A DNA stretch of 64,000 bases from Gnetum montanum (lineage: Eukaryota > Streptophyta > Gnetopsida > Gnetales > Gnetaceae): positions 428,765 through 492,764 of the forward strand of contig MNCI01001825.1 in NCBI GenBank assembly GCA_015680685.1, in the 5' to 3' direction. Made by a program: the position numbers and the translations under genes. The notes beneath the pieces are model-generated. The model was not told the DNA's origin and did no database searches. It saw nothing but the letters and a program-made list of their open reading frames with translations. Positions 13,001-22,980 of the stretch are shown one piece after another; positions within the stretch are counted from its first letter, which is position 1, and every line of letters starts with the position of its first letter.

Positions 13001-16000
13001 TCTTGGCCAAAATAAGGAAAATTTATCATGGCTCATCCTCGTGGACTCCTTAGACAATTTATTCTTTTGTTTCTACAATCACCACAACTCATGCTATAAT
13101 ACCACAACTTGTGGTAAAAACAGAAATCCTTACAACTCGTGGTTAAGTCATAGTCGCTCAAAATTTGAAATTTTTCAGAGTTAAGACTGGATTTTAACAC
13201 ATCATCCTCATCCTATTTTATCCCATTCATCACTTCATTATTCATATTGCTCCACCCGCTACAAAGTTCAAAGACATTTTCTTAGAAAACCAGATTCCCC
13301 GTTCATTGTGACCTTTTACACAGGTCATGACTATTTGAACTTCTTTAGAACATCATGTCTCGACACCTCTTAACTTCATTGAGAAAACATTCAAAACTGG
13401 ATATTATGTTTATATTTATTACTTCAACATAATGTTTCTCAAACTAAAGGCTATCTTCCAATAAAAAGCAAGAAATGTTTAGCTATCTTATAAGTATCTT
13501 TCAAAATCTCATTGTGCCTTCCACTAAAAGGCTGTAAGTATTGCTTTTAACTACTGTAGGAAATTCAGTTCCCCCAGGTAATAGAACTCTCCACATCCAA
13601 CACTGATGTCCCTGAAAAGACCTTAGACTTTAGCTAATGATTATCAATATTTGGCAAAGTAAAGGCATGTTTCTAAGTTTTAATGCATTACTTAGGATCA
13701 TTTAAAAAAATGCAGTCCTTTTCAAACTCTTCCCATACATTCTGTTGATCTAAGATGAAATCACAAAGATATTTTGTTCTTCACCAGGTCCTTTTCCATC
13801 TTCTAGTATGACTAGATAATAGCATCTCTAGTAGATGACTACATCACTTTACGACAAACATCATCAACATTCTGCAAAATTATTATTAACATCCCCTATG
13901 TCTCTACGACCCTGCCTAACCAAATTTCACTAGCAGAATTGGATGATAACCATAAACAGGATAACAGCAACTTTGTGATTATCAAATTTTGGATGAAGAA
14001 GAATCATCTGGAGAACGTTTGAGAAAAATTTGTTATCCTTGAAATTTCCAGGAATCCAAACTCAATGTTCAAGCAAATCATCTAAAAAATGTTATTTCCA
14101 CCTTGAAATCAACTGATCTTTTTTTGTTGATTAATAAAATCTTCTTTCTACCTGTTCAAAAAAATTTTAACTGATAAATAAAATATTTCCCTACCAGAAG
14201 AAATTTAAATGCATACAATTGAATCCAAACACTCATTTCAGAAAATTTCTTTTGATACACTGTTAAATAAAACATAGAAGAAAATATTCCGAAGAGAAAA
14301 CAGTTACATACCATAAAGATTCTTTGAAGTTGTGATATTGTACTGGCAAATTTTTGTATATGTTCTCTATCACTTCGACCAGAATGATGGCAATGGGGAC
14401 AATGCATATAAACAGGTAGATTCATGTTAACCAAAGAAAATCCTGGACCTTCTCCTTCATTCAGAAATGTGACCACAGCATTCCTTCCATCACACATAAA
14501 ATCATTATTTGGAAGGTTAGAGGCCTTCCTTATGCTTGTAACAGTTAGGTTCAAAATTGTTTCATGTGCACCTTTCAACCTCTTATCATCTCTATAGTTG
14601 GGCTTATTTTGTAACTGACTTTGCTTTGCACCTTGTTTATCTTCCTTCAAAATATAAGTCTGCTGATCTGCACCCTTTTTACCAACATTTTTAACATAAT
14701 CAGAATATGGAGAACCCAATTTTTCTAACTGTTCCAGTGACAGAAAGAAACGGTGTCCATAAGAGCATTCATGCTCGAATCCAATGTAAAAAGTAGTATG
14801 CTTGAATCTCAAGCTAGGTTGTGCTCTATTACTTTTCTGAGATGTTGCTGTCACTGTCTTGTGCCCTAAAAGAAAATCTGCTTGCTCTTCCCGTCCATCA
14901 ACAGTTGGCATCTCAACAATCTTTTCAAATGCAGTAGATTTTGACTGAATAACATTTGTGTCTTCAATCACGGCATGTGGCATCTGGTCTTTCTTTTCTT
15001 TTCCACCCTTTTGCTTAACAATCTTATCTGAATTTCCATGTTGTTGTTTCTTCTGCTGAAGTGGCGGAAAAGCCGAATCTGAGGTGGAATTTGACTTTGC
15101 AACAACCTCTGCAAATGGTTTTTTCATTTCTGGTACCGGAAACCCCCTCGAAATACTTGTCTTTGGATCATCATCTGGCCTTCTCTCTAAAGGTTTTCCT
15201 AGTTTCCCTTTCACTGGAACTTGAGTGTCCAAGGAAACATCAACAACAGACACAGAATTCAGCGCTGTTTTGTCATCAACACTAACACCTATGTGTTCTG
15301 AATCCTGGGTGGTTGAAAATGGTGTTTTGAAATCATCTTTCAAGATATTGTCCAAACCAGCATGTGGAGGATCCTCTAACACATGTGAAAATGTCCATTT
15401 AAACAGGAGATTTTCACTGGTGCAAAAGCCACTTTGCTGCAAGCCTACAGATACATCATAATACTTTATTCCTCCTAGACGTAATAAACTCCATGCTGCA
15501 CCCCCCATTGGATCTCCATTGTTGCTGAATGGTATGCTCAATGATGGTAAATTGTCCTCACAGTTAGGAAAGTGAGAAAACTTGACATTTGCACTCTCAA
15601 AATCAAATGGATCATTGCGTAATCGCCTAGACCTACCACACGCACAAGCATGTAGAAAAACAAAGCCGCTGGAGTGTGGCCTTGTATTAAATTTTTTATC
15701 TGAAGGACTAGAAGTTTCAGGGACCTCATGAATTGGGTGCACACATGGTTTACCAGTCAAGCTAACAGCATCACAAAGCTGCCTCCCAGACTTCCAAATT
15801 GCCTCACAATTATCTTTTAACTTGTCAAGAAAAGATCGTACTGCAGGTCCCCTTACCATACTTTGAAATGCATGTAAAGCTTTTTCAAGCTGTGTCTTAT
15901 GTACAACTGTTGGATAAGATGGTGGCAATCCTTTCAGATATAATTCTTTGGCAGAAGGAAGAGCTCTTTTGCACCATGCTGCAGAAAATTTCATATCCAA

Positions 16001-18224
16001 ACCCCTTCCAACCTCCAAACAAGACAGGATTGTTTGTAAAGGTACTTGAGCTTTACACGTTTCAGTCGTCTGAAAACTACCACTCCCTTCTAAAAATCCA
16101 CGATTAAGCTCATTGTCGAATGTATTACAAATTCTACCTTCAATCAATAAATCATACAGAATACAACATGCTGCTTGCCAACTTGTGATACTTGGAAGTT
16201 CAGGTGGTGGAGGACTAGAGTAAGACTTCATGGATGTTCCAGCACCTCCTGCTGCAGCAGAAGCAGCTGCGGCTGCTGCTGCTGCAGCAACCATACCCAC
16301 ACCCACTGAAGTACCTGCAGAATTTACACTTATTCCTCCTCTCCCTCGAAGTGCGTCAATCTGACGGCTGAGAAATTCCTTGATTGATAAAATATCTTCG
16401 GTTACCCCAGTGTGACTATTATGTTCTAAACGCAAGCTTTCTAGAAATTCCTTACCCAATAAAATTTCTTCCAGCGCTGCATTTAAAGAATGAGATTTTC
16501 GATTGCTAGATCTGTCTATAAGTGCAATAGCCTTAGAAGCATCAAGTGTAAATAAAGGTCCAACAGCACCGCCTGCTGACATTGAAACAGCAGACCCAGG
16601 ACCACGTGGACCATGTCCAGAACTAGTAGCAGTGCCTCCATCACCTCCCCCAGCAATAATTCGACACTTTTTAATCAGAAAACGTATTTGAGTTTCTAAT
16701 GATGTCTGCAACCTCTTCCGAAACCCACCTTCCAGCTTACCTGCCGGGCGTGCCAGCATCACAACAGGGTTGGATACTTTGGACTGTAAACCCGGCCCTG
16801 GAATATGAAGAATTCCAGGCCCCTGCTGAGCCGATATGCCCTGAGGATTAACGGGTGACTCCGTGGAATGGCTGTTGAATGAATTACTGGTTGATGACGA
16901 CGTCTCAGGAAAGTCATCAAGGACAGCAAACAACAAGACAGGAGTACACTGACCAGGGAGCAGGTTGGTAGAAGAGCCTGAAATGCCTTTAATGGCAGAA
17001 GTTGCTCTTGAGTTCGTTGTAACCCTGGATCCTGTCCCAGGCGTTGGCACAGGAAGCAAACCTGGCAGAATTTGAGATTTGACAAAAGGAACCAAGGAGT
17101 GTTTGGCAGCTTGTAATGTGCGAAATGTTTTTAACAACTGCGTCTCGAACCTCACTCCTTCGTGAACAAAGATAAGTACATGGCACACCTGCAGTGATTA
17201 TAAGTTACAATTGTTTCGGTTTCAGTTTCATAAGTTACAATGCATGAAATTTCAGAATTCTAAATATATCAACACAGGACATGCATGTTAGCAAATTTGA
17301 TCAAAAGCATCATTTTTGAGACCCTTCGGATGATAACTGACTACCCTTTCCTTGTTTTACGAAGGAAACGATTTTTGAAATGGTGTAAGTGTTATATAGA
17401 AAAAAATGCCTAGTGGGAAGAAATTTCATGTATATGTACCAAACCCTTACCAAACTGCTATAACATTGGACAAAAATTGGAAATGATGAATCAAGAGAGC
17501 TCTACGAGAATAAGCCAACTTTTAATCCAGCCAGAAATCAGGAACCGAAACACGGAGTCTGGAGTATTTGCTTATTGTATATATAAGAATCTCATAGTAT
17601 GGATCTATGCGGGGAAAAATATTTATGTATACCTAATACAAAAAGGAAACTTACAGAGAACATAAACAGAAGTCCATGAAGCGCATCTGTTTCATGTTGA
17701 TCGAGCACGGTGCGATACTCGTGTGGAATGGAGTTGCTTAGCTCTGTAGTGGCCCTCTCTAAATGAGGAGAACCCCAAGCGAACTGCAAATAAACGGTCG
17801 CTCTCTCCTCATCGACATAGTACGTAATATGCTGATGATGCTTGTAACTATTTGCAGGCAACTCGACGGCCACGTCTGTGAAGCCCTGGCGAATGTGAAC
17901 GTCTTTGTTTCCAGAACCGAAAATGTGAGCGTCCAGAAGCCTGTTCAGCAGCTGCGTCACGCTATCCGCATTTCTGCCTACAGCGCCTACGACCGCAACG
18001 CCGCCTGAACTTGAAGACGACGGACTTGCAACGCTTGGAACTGGAAATTTTGCTGGAGGAGGATTTGCAAAGCCTGAATTTGAATTTGAATTTGAAGAAG
18101 AAGCAGACGAAGGCGAAGAGATTGGAAAGGATAGTGGATCCAAAGGCACACGCGCAATATTTGATGATGCGGATCGCGTCAAGACTCTGAAGGTTGGAAC
18201 CGAGGAGCCTGCGCCTGCATCCAT
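841..18224 (-). CDS. SMG8: Nonsense-mediated mRNA decay factor SMG8 (4 exons, complete)
   Basis: In the known family, SMG8 binds SMG9 and the SMG1 kinase and restrains UPF1 phosphorylation in mRNA surveillance. Exons on the minus strand are 18224-17655 (190 aa), 17188-14312 (959 aa), 1360-1307 (18 aa) and 1098-841 (85 aa plus TAA). All junctions are phase 0. Donors read GTAAGT, GTATGT and GTGCTT; acceptors read CAG. The predicted protein is about 1,252 aa, longer than animal SMG8 (about 990 aa), partly through low-complexity Ser/Asn and Gly/Ala inserts. Recognisable blocks are LLFMFSVCHVLIFVHEG across the exon 1/2 junction, the Cys-rich CACGRSRRLRNDPFDFE, CPHCHHSGRSDREHIQKFA, VTPPFPTILASSPVIQFE (all of exon 3) and the C-terminal LKLPFVYGE and ELTAWIVKGTTLQL. 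Intron 3 (12,951 bp) holds LINE A and other repeats. No internal stop or frameshift is seen, so the gene looks functional. Confidence 0.94.
1307..1360 (-). CDS. SMG8: SMG8 exon 3 (54-bp microexon-like)
   Basis: The exon is exactly 18 codons, VTPPFPTILASSPVIQFE, flanked by TTTCAG and a weak GTGCTT donor. It supplies a block expected between the RIFM end of exon 2 and the C-terminal exon, and phase 0 is kept on both sides. It was found by searching the intron for the family block that the long open frames lacked. Confidence 0.88.
2062..2677. mobile_element. MITE candidate in SMG8 intron 3
   Basis: A perfect 12-bp inverted repeat, GGGTCGGATCTC, lies at 2063-2074 and in reverse complement at 2666-2677, with a further partly matching stretch of about 10 bp inside each. 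Flanks carry TAAAC at 2057-2061 and 2682-2686, a possible but off-register target duplication. The interior is non-coding and contains a direct repeat of about 35 bp (about 2276-2312 and 2361-2397). The superfamily cannot be assigned. Confidence 0.45.
2690..4771. other. SMG8 intron 3, unannotated AT-rich stretch
   Basis: Intronic, AT-rich and without a long open frame. Short peptide-like strings on the plus strand (near 3,706-3,760 and 3,840-4,000) are too brief and isolated to call. No repeat boundary was recognised. Confidence 0.4.
5071..5910 (+). pseudogene. LINE A ORF1-like (DUF4283 type plus zinc knuckle), decayed
   Basis: The reading resembles the plant L1 ORF1 DUF4283 region (GKFVSRGVRPNLDLIAKWA, WTVEEWDQVLTRGPWFYG) and then, after frame breaks near 5403 and 5510, a CCHC-like knuckle, CAVCRKIGYLAAEC. 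The usual Gly-His of the knuckle reads Gly-Tyr here, so the zinc-binding histidine appears lost. ORF1 proteins of this kind bind element RNA. The basic Lys/Pro-rich tail continues to about 5906. Confidence 0.7.
6184..9600 (+). pseudogene. LINE A ORF2 (endonuclease-reverse transcriptase), decayed
   Basis: It begins MKILSWNCRG, the signature start of LINE endonucleases, with LEFLQQHNLIDMEIEGCSFT and TWSNRRKG from the endonuclease end near 6640-6720. RT remnants include the region corresponding to the YADD box near 8160-8190, where the aspartates sit in a broken frame. A zf-RVT-like stretch (ETIHHFISECPYMLNTW) lies near 9070-9130. Stops and frameshifts are frequent, which indicates an old insertion. 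Confidence 0.75.
10682..11772. other. SMG8 intron 3, no feature recognised
   Basis: AT-rich intronic sequence 3' of LINE A on the plus strand. The short open frames here are chance. No boundary, repeat or coding signal was identified. Confidence 0.4.
12425..12680. repeat. Array of ACCAC-AACT-YGTGGT quasi-palindromes
   Basis: About ten imperfect copies of CACCATGACTCGTGGT-like units lie within 255 bp, spaced irregularly and often followed by a second half-site ACTCRTGGT. Each copy is nearly its own reverse complement. Related arrays lie at 13,079-13,150 and 47,995-48,400. Confidence 0.65.
12680..12835 (+). repeat. Dispersed repeat, copy 1 of 2
   Basis: About 150 bp beginning ACTAGTTTAGCTACATATTT matches 19,480-19,630 with few differences, including the long run TTATTTGGCCAAGAGAATCT. 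Both copies are followed by a T-rich tract and a TTTTTCTCCAT string. It probably belongs to one AT-rich transposon family. Confidence 0.7.
13161..14311. other. SMG8 intron 3, no feature recognised
   Basis: AT-rich intron between the LTR-like segment and the 3' end of exon 2. No coding potential or repeat structure was recognised. Confidence 0.4.
14312..17188 (-). CDS. SMG8: SMG8 exon 2 (large central exon)
   Basis: This exon encodes 959 residues. It opens with VCHVLIFVHEG after a CTGCAG acceptor and ends in SQLQRIFM before a GTATGT donor (14311). It contains an alanine run near residues 489-504 of the full protein, encoded by a GCN-type microsatellite at about 16,247-16,293, and a basic Lys/Gln-rich linker near 15,000-15,060. 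The open frame continues into the intron to 14,156, but that extension is not conserved-looking and is excluded. Confidence 0.93.
17655..18224 (-). CDS. SMG8: SMG8 exon 1
   Basis: This exon encodes residues 1-190. It starts at the ATG of MDAGAGSS, followed by a Ser/Pro/Asn-rich disordered leader of about 75 residues. The folded part begins near GRNADSVTQLLNRLLDAHIF. The exon closes with LHGLLFMFS just before a GTAAGT donor (minus strand, 17654-17649). The start is chosen because it is the first ATG and no upstream in-frame extension looks coding. Confidence 0.93.
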
Positions 18225-18421
18225 AATTTCATGTCTGCGTATAACTCTCGACTGCAGACTTCAGCCGTAGAAGCTGCATTTACTGTACCAGATGCAAGGA
18301 CCACTGCCTCACATGTCCGCTATTCAACTAATATTTTCCTTACAAGAAAGCGGGAACCTCCAAAAAACCGCAGAATTTCAGTATTTTACAATGCGATTTG
18401 GAGTAATCAGCAGTTAAAGAG

Positions 18422-18432
18422 ATATATATATA
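18422..18432 (-). promoter_or_regulatory. Possible SMG8 TATA element
   Basis: An alternating TA run lies about 200 nt upstream of the SMG8 ATG, at a distance that would leave a 5' UTR of roughly 165-170 nt. It is the only TATA-like string in the first 300 nt upstream. Alternating TA is common in AT-rich DNA, so this remains weak. Confidence 0.3.
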
Positions 18433-18769
18433 GCTATAATGGAGAATTATAGAGAAATATTACGGTGTACAAAAGTGATTTGATTCTCCTGGACGGTTGA
18501 TTTTTTCCGTGGGAAGCGATGAAGGCAGGTAGAGGGTTCTTCGAATTATTTTATTATTTTTGTTTTCTTTTTTAATTTAAGAAAACTTGGGGTTGGTAGC
18601 AAAGCCCCACCTATATTTTTTAAAATATTTTGGTCGCCACTATGGACATAGAGTGAGAAGGGGAGAAGGCAGATGTGTTTTTGGGAATATTTTTCCCCAT
18701 TACCTTAACATGATATTTTGATAGAATGCACGTAGAATGCAAAGATGTTTAAAGTGTCAAGATTATGAA

Positions 18770-18910
18770 TGAGAGAAGATTCAAGTGGTTAGCTCATTAT
18801 CTTGTTGAATAAGAAGTTGCAAGTTCTAGTCAAACTTGAGCAAAGGTATATAAAGTGGGGGTGGTGGTAGGGTGTCAAAATCCGATGATTATATGTACCC
18901 TAGAACATAT
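18770..18910 (+). repeat. tRNA-derived SINE head (degenerate)
   Basis: A tRNA-like stretch, GTGGTTAGCTCATTATC (A-box region), is followed about 30 nt later by GTTGCAAGTTCTAGTC (B-box region), the spacing of a pol III internal promoter. It is too diverged for a functional tRNA and lies in intergenic DNA. Confidence 0.4.
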
Positions 18911-19479
18911 ACCAACAAAAAATTTTCATAGAACATAAGTAGAACACATCAATTAGATCATTGGTAATGATTCATGTGTGCTTTGTGGTACATATGTAGA
19001 GACCTTGCATCCTACTTTTTTCAATGCACAAAGTGTATTGGCATTTGGATTCAACCCAACTTAACTCTTGAAGATTTATTGAGATTTTGATTATCCACTA
19101 TAGAAACATGGTGGAATAAATGTGTAAAAGCTCTTATTCCTTACATCCTAGTAAATGTGTAAAAGCTCTTCTTCCTTGCATTCATTATTAATGGTGGATT
19201 ACTCGTAATGCTTTTATGTTTTAAGGAACCACCATCATTCCACATGTTGTTGTGTTACAAGTTCTAAATATTTTGTCTATTGTTTCCAAGCACAATGATG
19301 CCTCTTAATTTAGACAATGAGAGAAATGAGTTGCTTGTCTAGGATTAAATTGTTGTTATGCACTTTTTGAATATAAGTTGCTTTAAAAATTTTGTTTTGT
19401 TTTATTTTATTTTATTTAATCAATTGAGGTGCTTGACTATTGTTGTTTGTTTCATAGGAGGATTATGTTTTGTTTGCCA

Positions 19480-19630
19480 TTGTAACTAGTCTAGCTATAT
19501 ATTTATAATATATATCTATTATTTGGCCAAGAGAATCTTATATATTTTACAAATTAATAAAATCTCAAATTGATTCATTGAGAATTAATATTCATATTAA
19601 AAACCAAAATCAAAATGATTGTACATTATT
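19480..19630 (+). repeat. Dispersed repeat, copy 2 of 2
   Basis: This is the second copy of the repeat of about 150 bp at 12,680-12,835. Here it has no neighbouring quasi-palindrome array, so the array and the repeat are separable. Confidence 0.7.
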
Positions 19631-19794
19631 TGAGTGCATTTTTTTATCGCATTTTTCTCCATCCTAGCATCTTACTATTTTTCATACTATTTTTTTCTGC
19701 CTCAATTATAGATATAGGTTTACAATTTCTCTTCTAAAAAAACATGAAACATTCATAAAACTAAGGTAGACCATAACAATGTGTTAGATCAACA

Positions 19795-19965
19795 TGCACA
19801 TTAGAATTGAGCTTATGACTTACCAACCATAAGCTGCATGCTTTAACTAACATAGCAATGTCTCACTAGAAAAGGGTCTCTAAAGTGTAAATTGAATTTG
19901 CAACCTCTTATTTGCACAATAGTTCTTAGATGAAATCACCAATTGAGCTACTTTTCATATATGAT
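19795..19965 (-). repeat. Two adjacent tRNA-like SINE heads (antisense)
   Basis: Read on the minus strand, both halves show tRNA-like A/B-box spacing. One contains TAGCTCAATTGGTGATTTC and, downstream, GAGGTTGCAAATTCAATTT. The other contains GTTAGTTAAAGCATGCAGC and, further on, AAGCTCAATTCTAA. They look like decayed SINEs, not genes. Confidence 0.45.
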
Positions 19966-19979
19966 CAATTGATGGGCCA

Positions 19980-21140
19980 CTTGGGGGATGGGTATTGGAC
20001 CATTAATTTTGAAAATACTTTTAAAGGTTTTCATCTTTACAACCAATCCTAAAAAACCTTCCCTTTATAAAAAGGATTAGGGCTTGGTGTAATCATTGTG
20101 TAATTGCCTAGAAACTCTAAGAAGGACCTTCTCTCATTAATGTTATCTACAAGTCAAGCTTCAAATATATCACCTTGCAATAGTCAACATCTAATAAATG
20201 AAAGTGAAACTGATGAATCGTGGTTTGTCAGGTGTTGATATCGGACCCTTGTTAACCAGGTGCTAATATTGGACCCCTGTTATCAAACCCCTGATATCTA
20301 ATGAGTCCCAATATTGGACACTCGATATTGGATCCTCGATATCGAGTACGCAATATCGAGGCCTGGCTAGCGATATCGAATACGCAATATCATGGTTCCT
20401 ATGTGAGCCTATAAATACACAATTAGGCGCACAAGAAAGTAATAGGAAGTTAGTATTAGAGTAAGATCTTTTTTTTGGTTTTTCCTCTCAACCCTTTTCC
20501 CAGTGCATGCCCGCAGTGTGATTATTGTAATTGTACGAAACCTTTATTTAAGTGTGACGTACTTGGACACCCACATGACCAGCAATAAAGATTGAGATTA
20601 CTTCATCATTGCAGCATTCACTTAGTTTTAATTGTTATTTATTGCTTTCTTACTTAATCTCTCTTTACCTTCCTCTCCTATCCTTGTTAGTAAACGTAGA
20701 ATGAGTACAACTTAATCACGAGCATTTAAGTGTGACTACTTGGTATCCCAATAGCGTACCTAGGACATGCGCTTAGTAATCCTAGTGGTAGTACATGAAG
20801 TCCAAGATGTGTAAGAATGATTAAGGATGGATGCTCATTGCACTTAGGCTAGCTTAGACTCTCTTCACCCATTCCCTCTTAGCTTAATTAAAGTTATTCT
20901 CCATTGCTTTTAGGAGTAGCACTAATTTAGGACCACATCATACATCTCACTCTAGACTAAACCATACATGACAAAGTAAATACTAGTCTAGGTGGGAAGA
21001 CAACAAACTGCAATCAACGAATAACTACCTAGATACCACAACTAGTCCGTTTGCAGAGTTCGACTGAATCATGCATAAACGCTCGTATTCGTATGGTTGA
21101 GTGTAGGGGTACCTCGCCACTCATCAAAAGCGATTCAACT
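19980..21140 (+). mobile_element. LTR-like segments with two TATA boxes
   Basis: TATAAAAA at 20066-20073 and TATAAATA at 20410-20417 each sit at the edge of LTR-like sequence. The second is immediately preceded by a cluster of GATATCG-type motifs (20,230-20,395). Short direct repeats such as AAGTGTGAC and TACTTGG recur at about 20,552-20,567 and 20,728-20,742. No coding domain is seen. It is read as overlapping solo LTRs or LTR fragments of unknown family. Confidence 0.35.
20230..20395. repeat. Cluster of GATATCGGA / CGATATCGA motifs upstream of a TATA box
   Basis: At least nine GATATY-containing units occur in about 165 bp, several forming the perfect palindrome TCGATATCGA or CGATATCG, alternating with GGACCC- or CAGGTG-containing spacers. 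A TATA box follows 15 nt after the last unit. The arrangement resembles an LTR U3 enhancer array. Confidence 0.55.
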
Positions 21141-21479
21141 TACATACAATGTTAACAAGGGAACATAATCTAAGAAGCACAAAACTTTGCCACATAAGAG
21201 CTAACCTCTAAAGGGTGTTGTATTTTATTGACTAGACTAGTGCAATATCTAGATAACTAAGCGCTCAATTGCAAGTCACTTAGTGTGTATGATTAAGTGT
21301 AATTAAGATCTATGATTTTGATGTTGTTATGGCCATAATAAAATATTATTAAAATATAAAAATTAAGTTTTAATTAAGATAATGCAAAAACTAAGGCCAA
21401 GCTACACTAGGCGAGAAGCATTTTTTTTTTTCGGTTTGTTATACACATCTTGGCCTTACATAATAGTCATTGGGTTACC

Positions 21480-21580
21480 AAGTGCTTACTTGAAATGGTA
21501 CACGTTATACTTGAAATGGTACACGTTATAGTCATTGGGTTAAGAGCACTGATGAGAGTACCAAATGGTACACGTTATAC
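21480..21580 (+). repeat. Short tandem repeat ATGGTACACGTTATACTTGAA
   Basis: Three copies of AAATGGTACACGTTATA occur, two of them directly adjacent. A second short unit, TAGTCATTGGGTTA, flanks them twice. This is local replication slippage or unequal exchange. Confidence 0.75.
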
Positions 21581-21599
21581 TTGAAACCAATCATATTTA

Positions 21600-22888
21600 T
21601 GTCACCATAACTATTATGTGATGAGACATAAATAATTAACTAAGTACATGTAAAGGAAAAGATCAAGGAAATTAAATTGCAATTAAAGAAAGTATTGAAC
21701 TAAGCCAAGTGCTACAATGAAGGTAAATCAAGTTTGATTTATTGTTATTCATCAAAATGTATTCAGGTACATGATCACTTGAATAAGATTGTAGCCCATC
21801 AATTTAAATTCACATTGTGGGCAGTTTGATGACAAATTCTTACTTCTATAGGAACAAAGTACAAAAGCCTCACTACAATTGTGACCAAATAATGTCATAA
21901 ATGTGGTGGTGTGCGCATTTATATAGGCATTTATTGCCTTTACATTGACACAACTTACCCTATGTTGATGTTAATGCATCAACATTACTACGTTAACACA
22001 ATCAACTGAAGACTATTCATCGATAATGATGTGTAAAAAATACTGAGTTACCATACATTTCAAAAATAGTACTACTAGATCATTTCATAGAATATTCCAT
22101 ACATAAAATAGCAATTATCTGCACTAAAATATATCAAAGATATTTAGTCAAATATTCCATAATAAAAACATTCATTTTGATAATAAAATATTCCATAATA
22201 TGCACTAGATGTCTTTAGACTTTCATTAAACCAACATGAAGTTAAAGAAATCTAGCCTAGTAGCCCTTATACCAAGAATTTCAATTTTAAAGAAAAAGTA
22301 AGAATCACATGGCTTCAAATGCATAAGCACATTTAAAATTTAAAACCAAGAAACTAAATGCAACCCATTCTTAAAGGTAAGCATTAATGGTTTTAGTAAA
22401 CAATTTACAAGTTCTAGTAAAAAATGAAGCCACCTACATTAATGGTTTTACTTTTTAAATAATTTAAAATTAATTTATTTTTAAAAACCACCACACTTAT
22501 GAACACCTACACTATAAAGATATATTCTAGAAAACCAACTTCAAACTAGAAATTTTGAATCGTAATTTGCAAAAGTTTTAACCCATATTCCTTTTGAGTT
22601 CTTGGTCATAAAAAAACAAAATAGATATATGTTTTAGGAGGTTTTTCTAAATGGAGATGTCCAATTTCCAATTCTAAATGAAGTATATTTTGTGTTGATC
22701 ATAATGTGCTCTCCTTCCAAAGAATCATATTCCATCTTATATAGAAAATTTTAATAGTACTTTTTTGTTTTAAATTCAAATTTTACCTATTTCATCAATA
22801 TTGTTAACTTAAACTTTAAACCTACATAACTATTTCATTTTTGAATTTTAGATATCATGTGTTTTAAAGATTAAAACTTACTACGTTA
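21600..22888. other. Intergenic AT-rich sequence, nothing recognised
   Basis: AT-rich sequence with many ATTCCATAATA-like strings and no open frame or repeat border that I could support. Confidence 0.4.
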
Positions 22889-22980
22889 AGGCATGGAAGC
22901 AAACAGGCCCAGTGGGATATCGATTTGGGGCAGCAACAAACCCTGCGGGAGGTCTACCAACACCATACCTCTGGTCATAC

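Larger units (their letters stand above)
11773..13160 (+). mobile_element. LTR-like segment with TATA box and quasi-palindromic motif array
   Basis: The segment opens TGTTAGAAATAATG, has TATAAATA at 12019-12026 and an AATAAA hexamer near 12066, consistent with an LTR U3-R-U5. It is followed at 12425-12680, and again at 13079-13150, by clustered copies of a degenerate quasi-palindrome resembling ACCACAACTCGTGGT. A stretch of about 150 bp (12,680-12,835) recurs at 19,480-19,630. No gag or pol is present. The downstream boundary is not resolved. Confidence 0.4.

Noticed and set aside
14156-14311. Extension of SMG8 exon 2 into the following sequence
   Set aside because: The open frame continues past a GTATGT donor, but the added residues are hydrophobic and unlike the family, while exon 3 continues the conserved block in phase.
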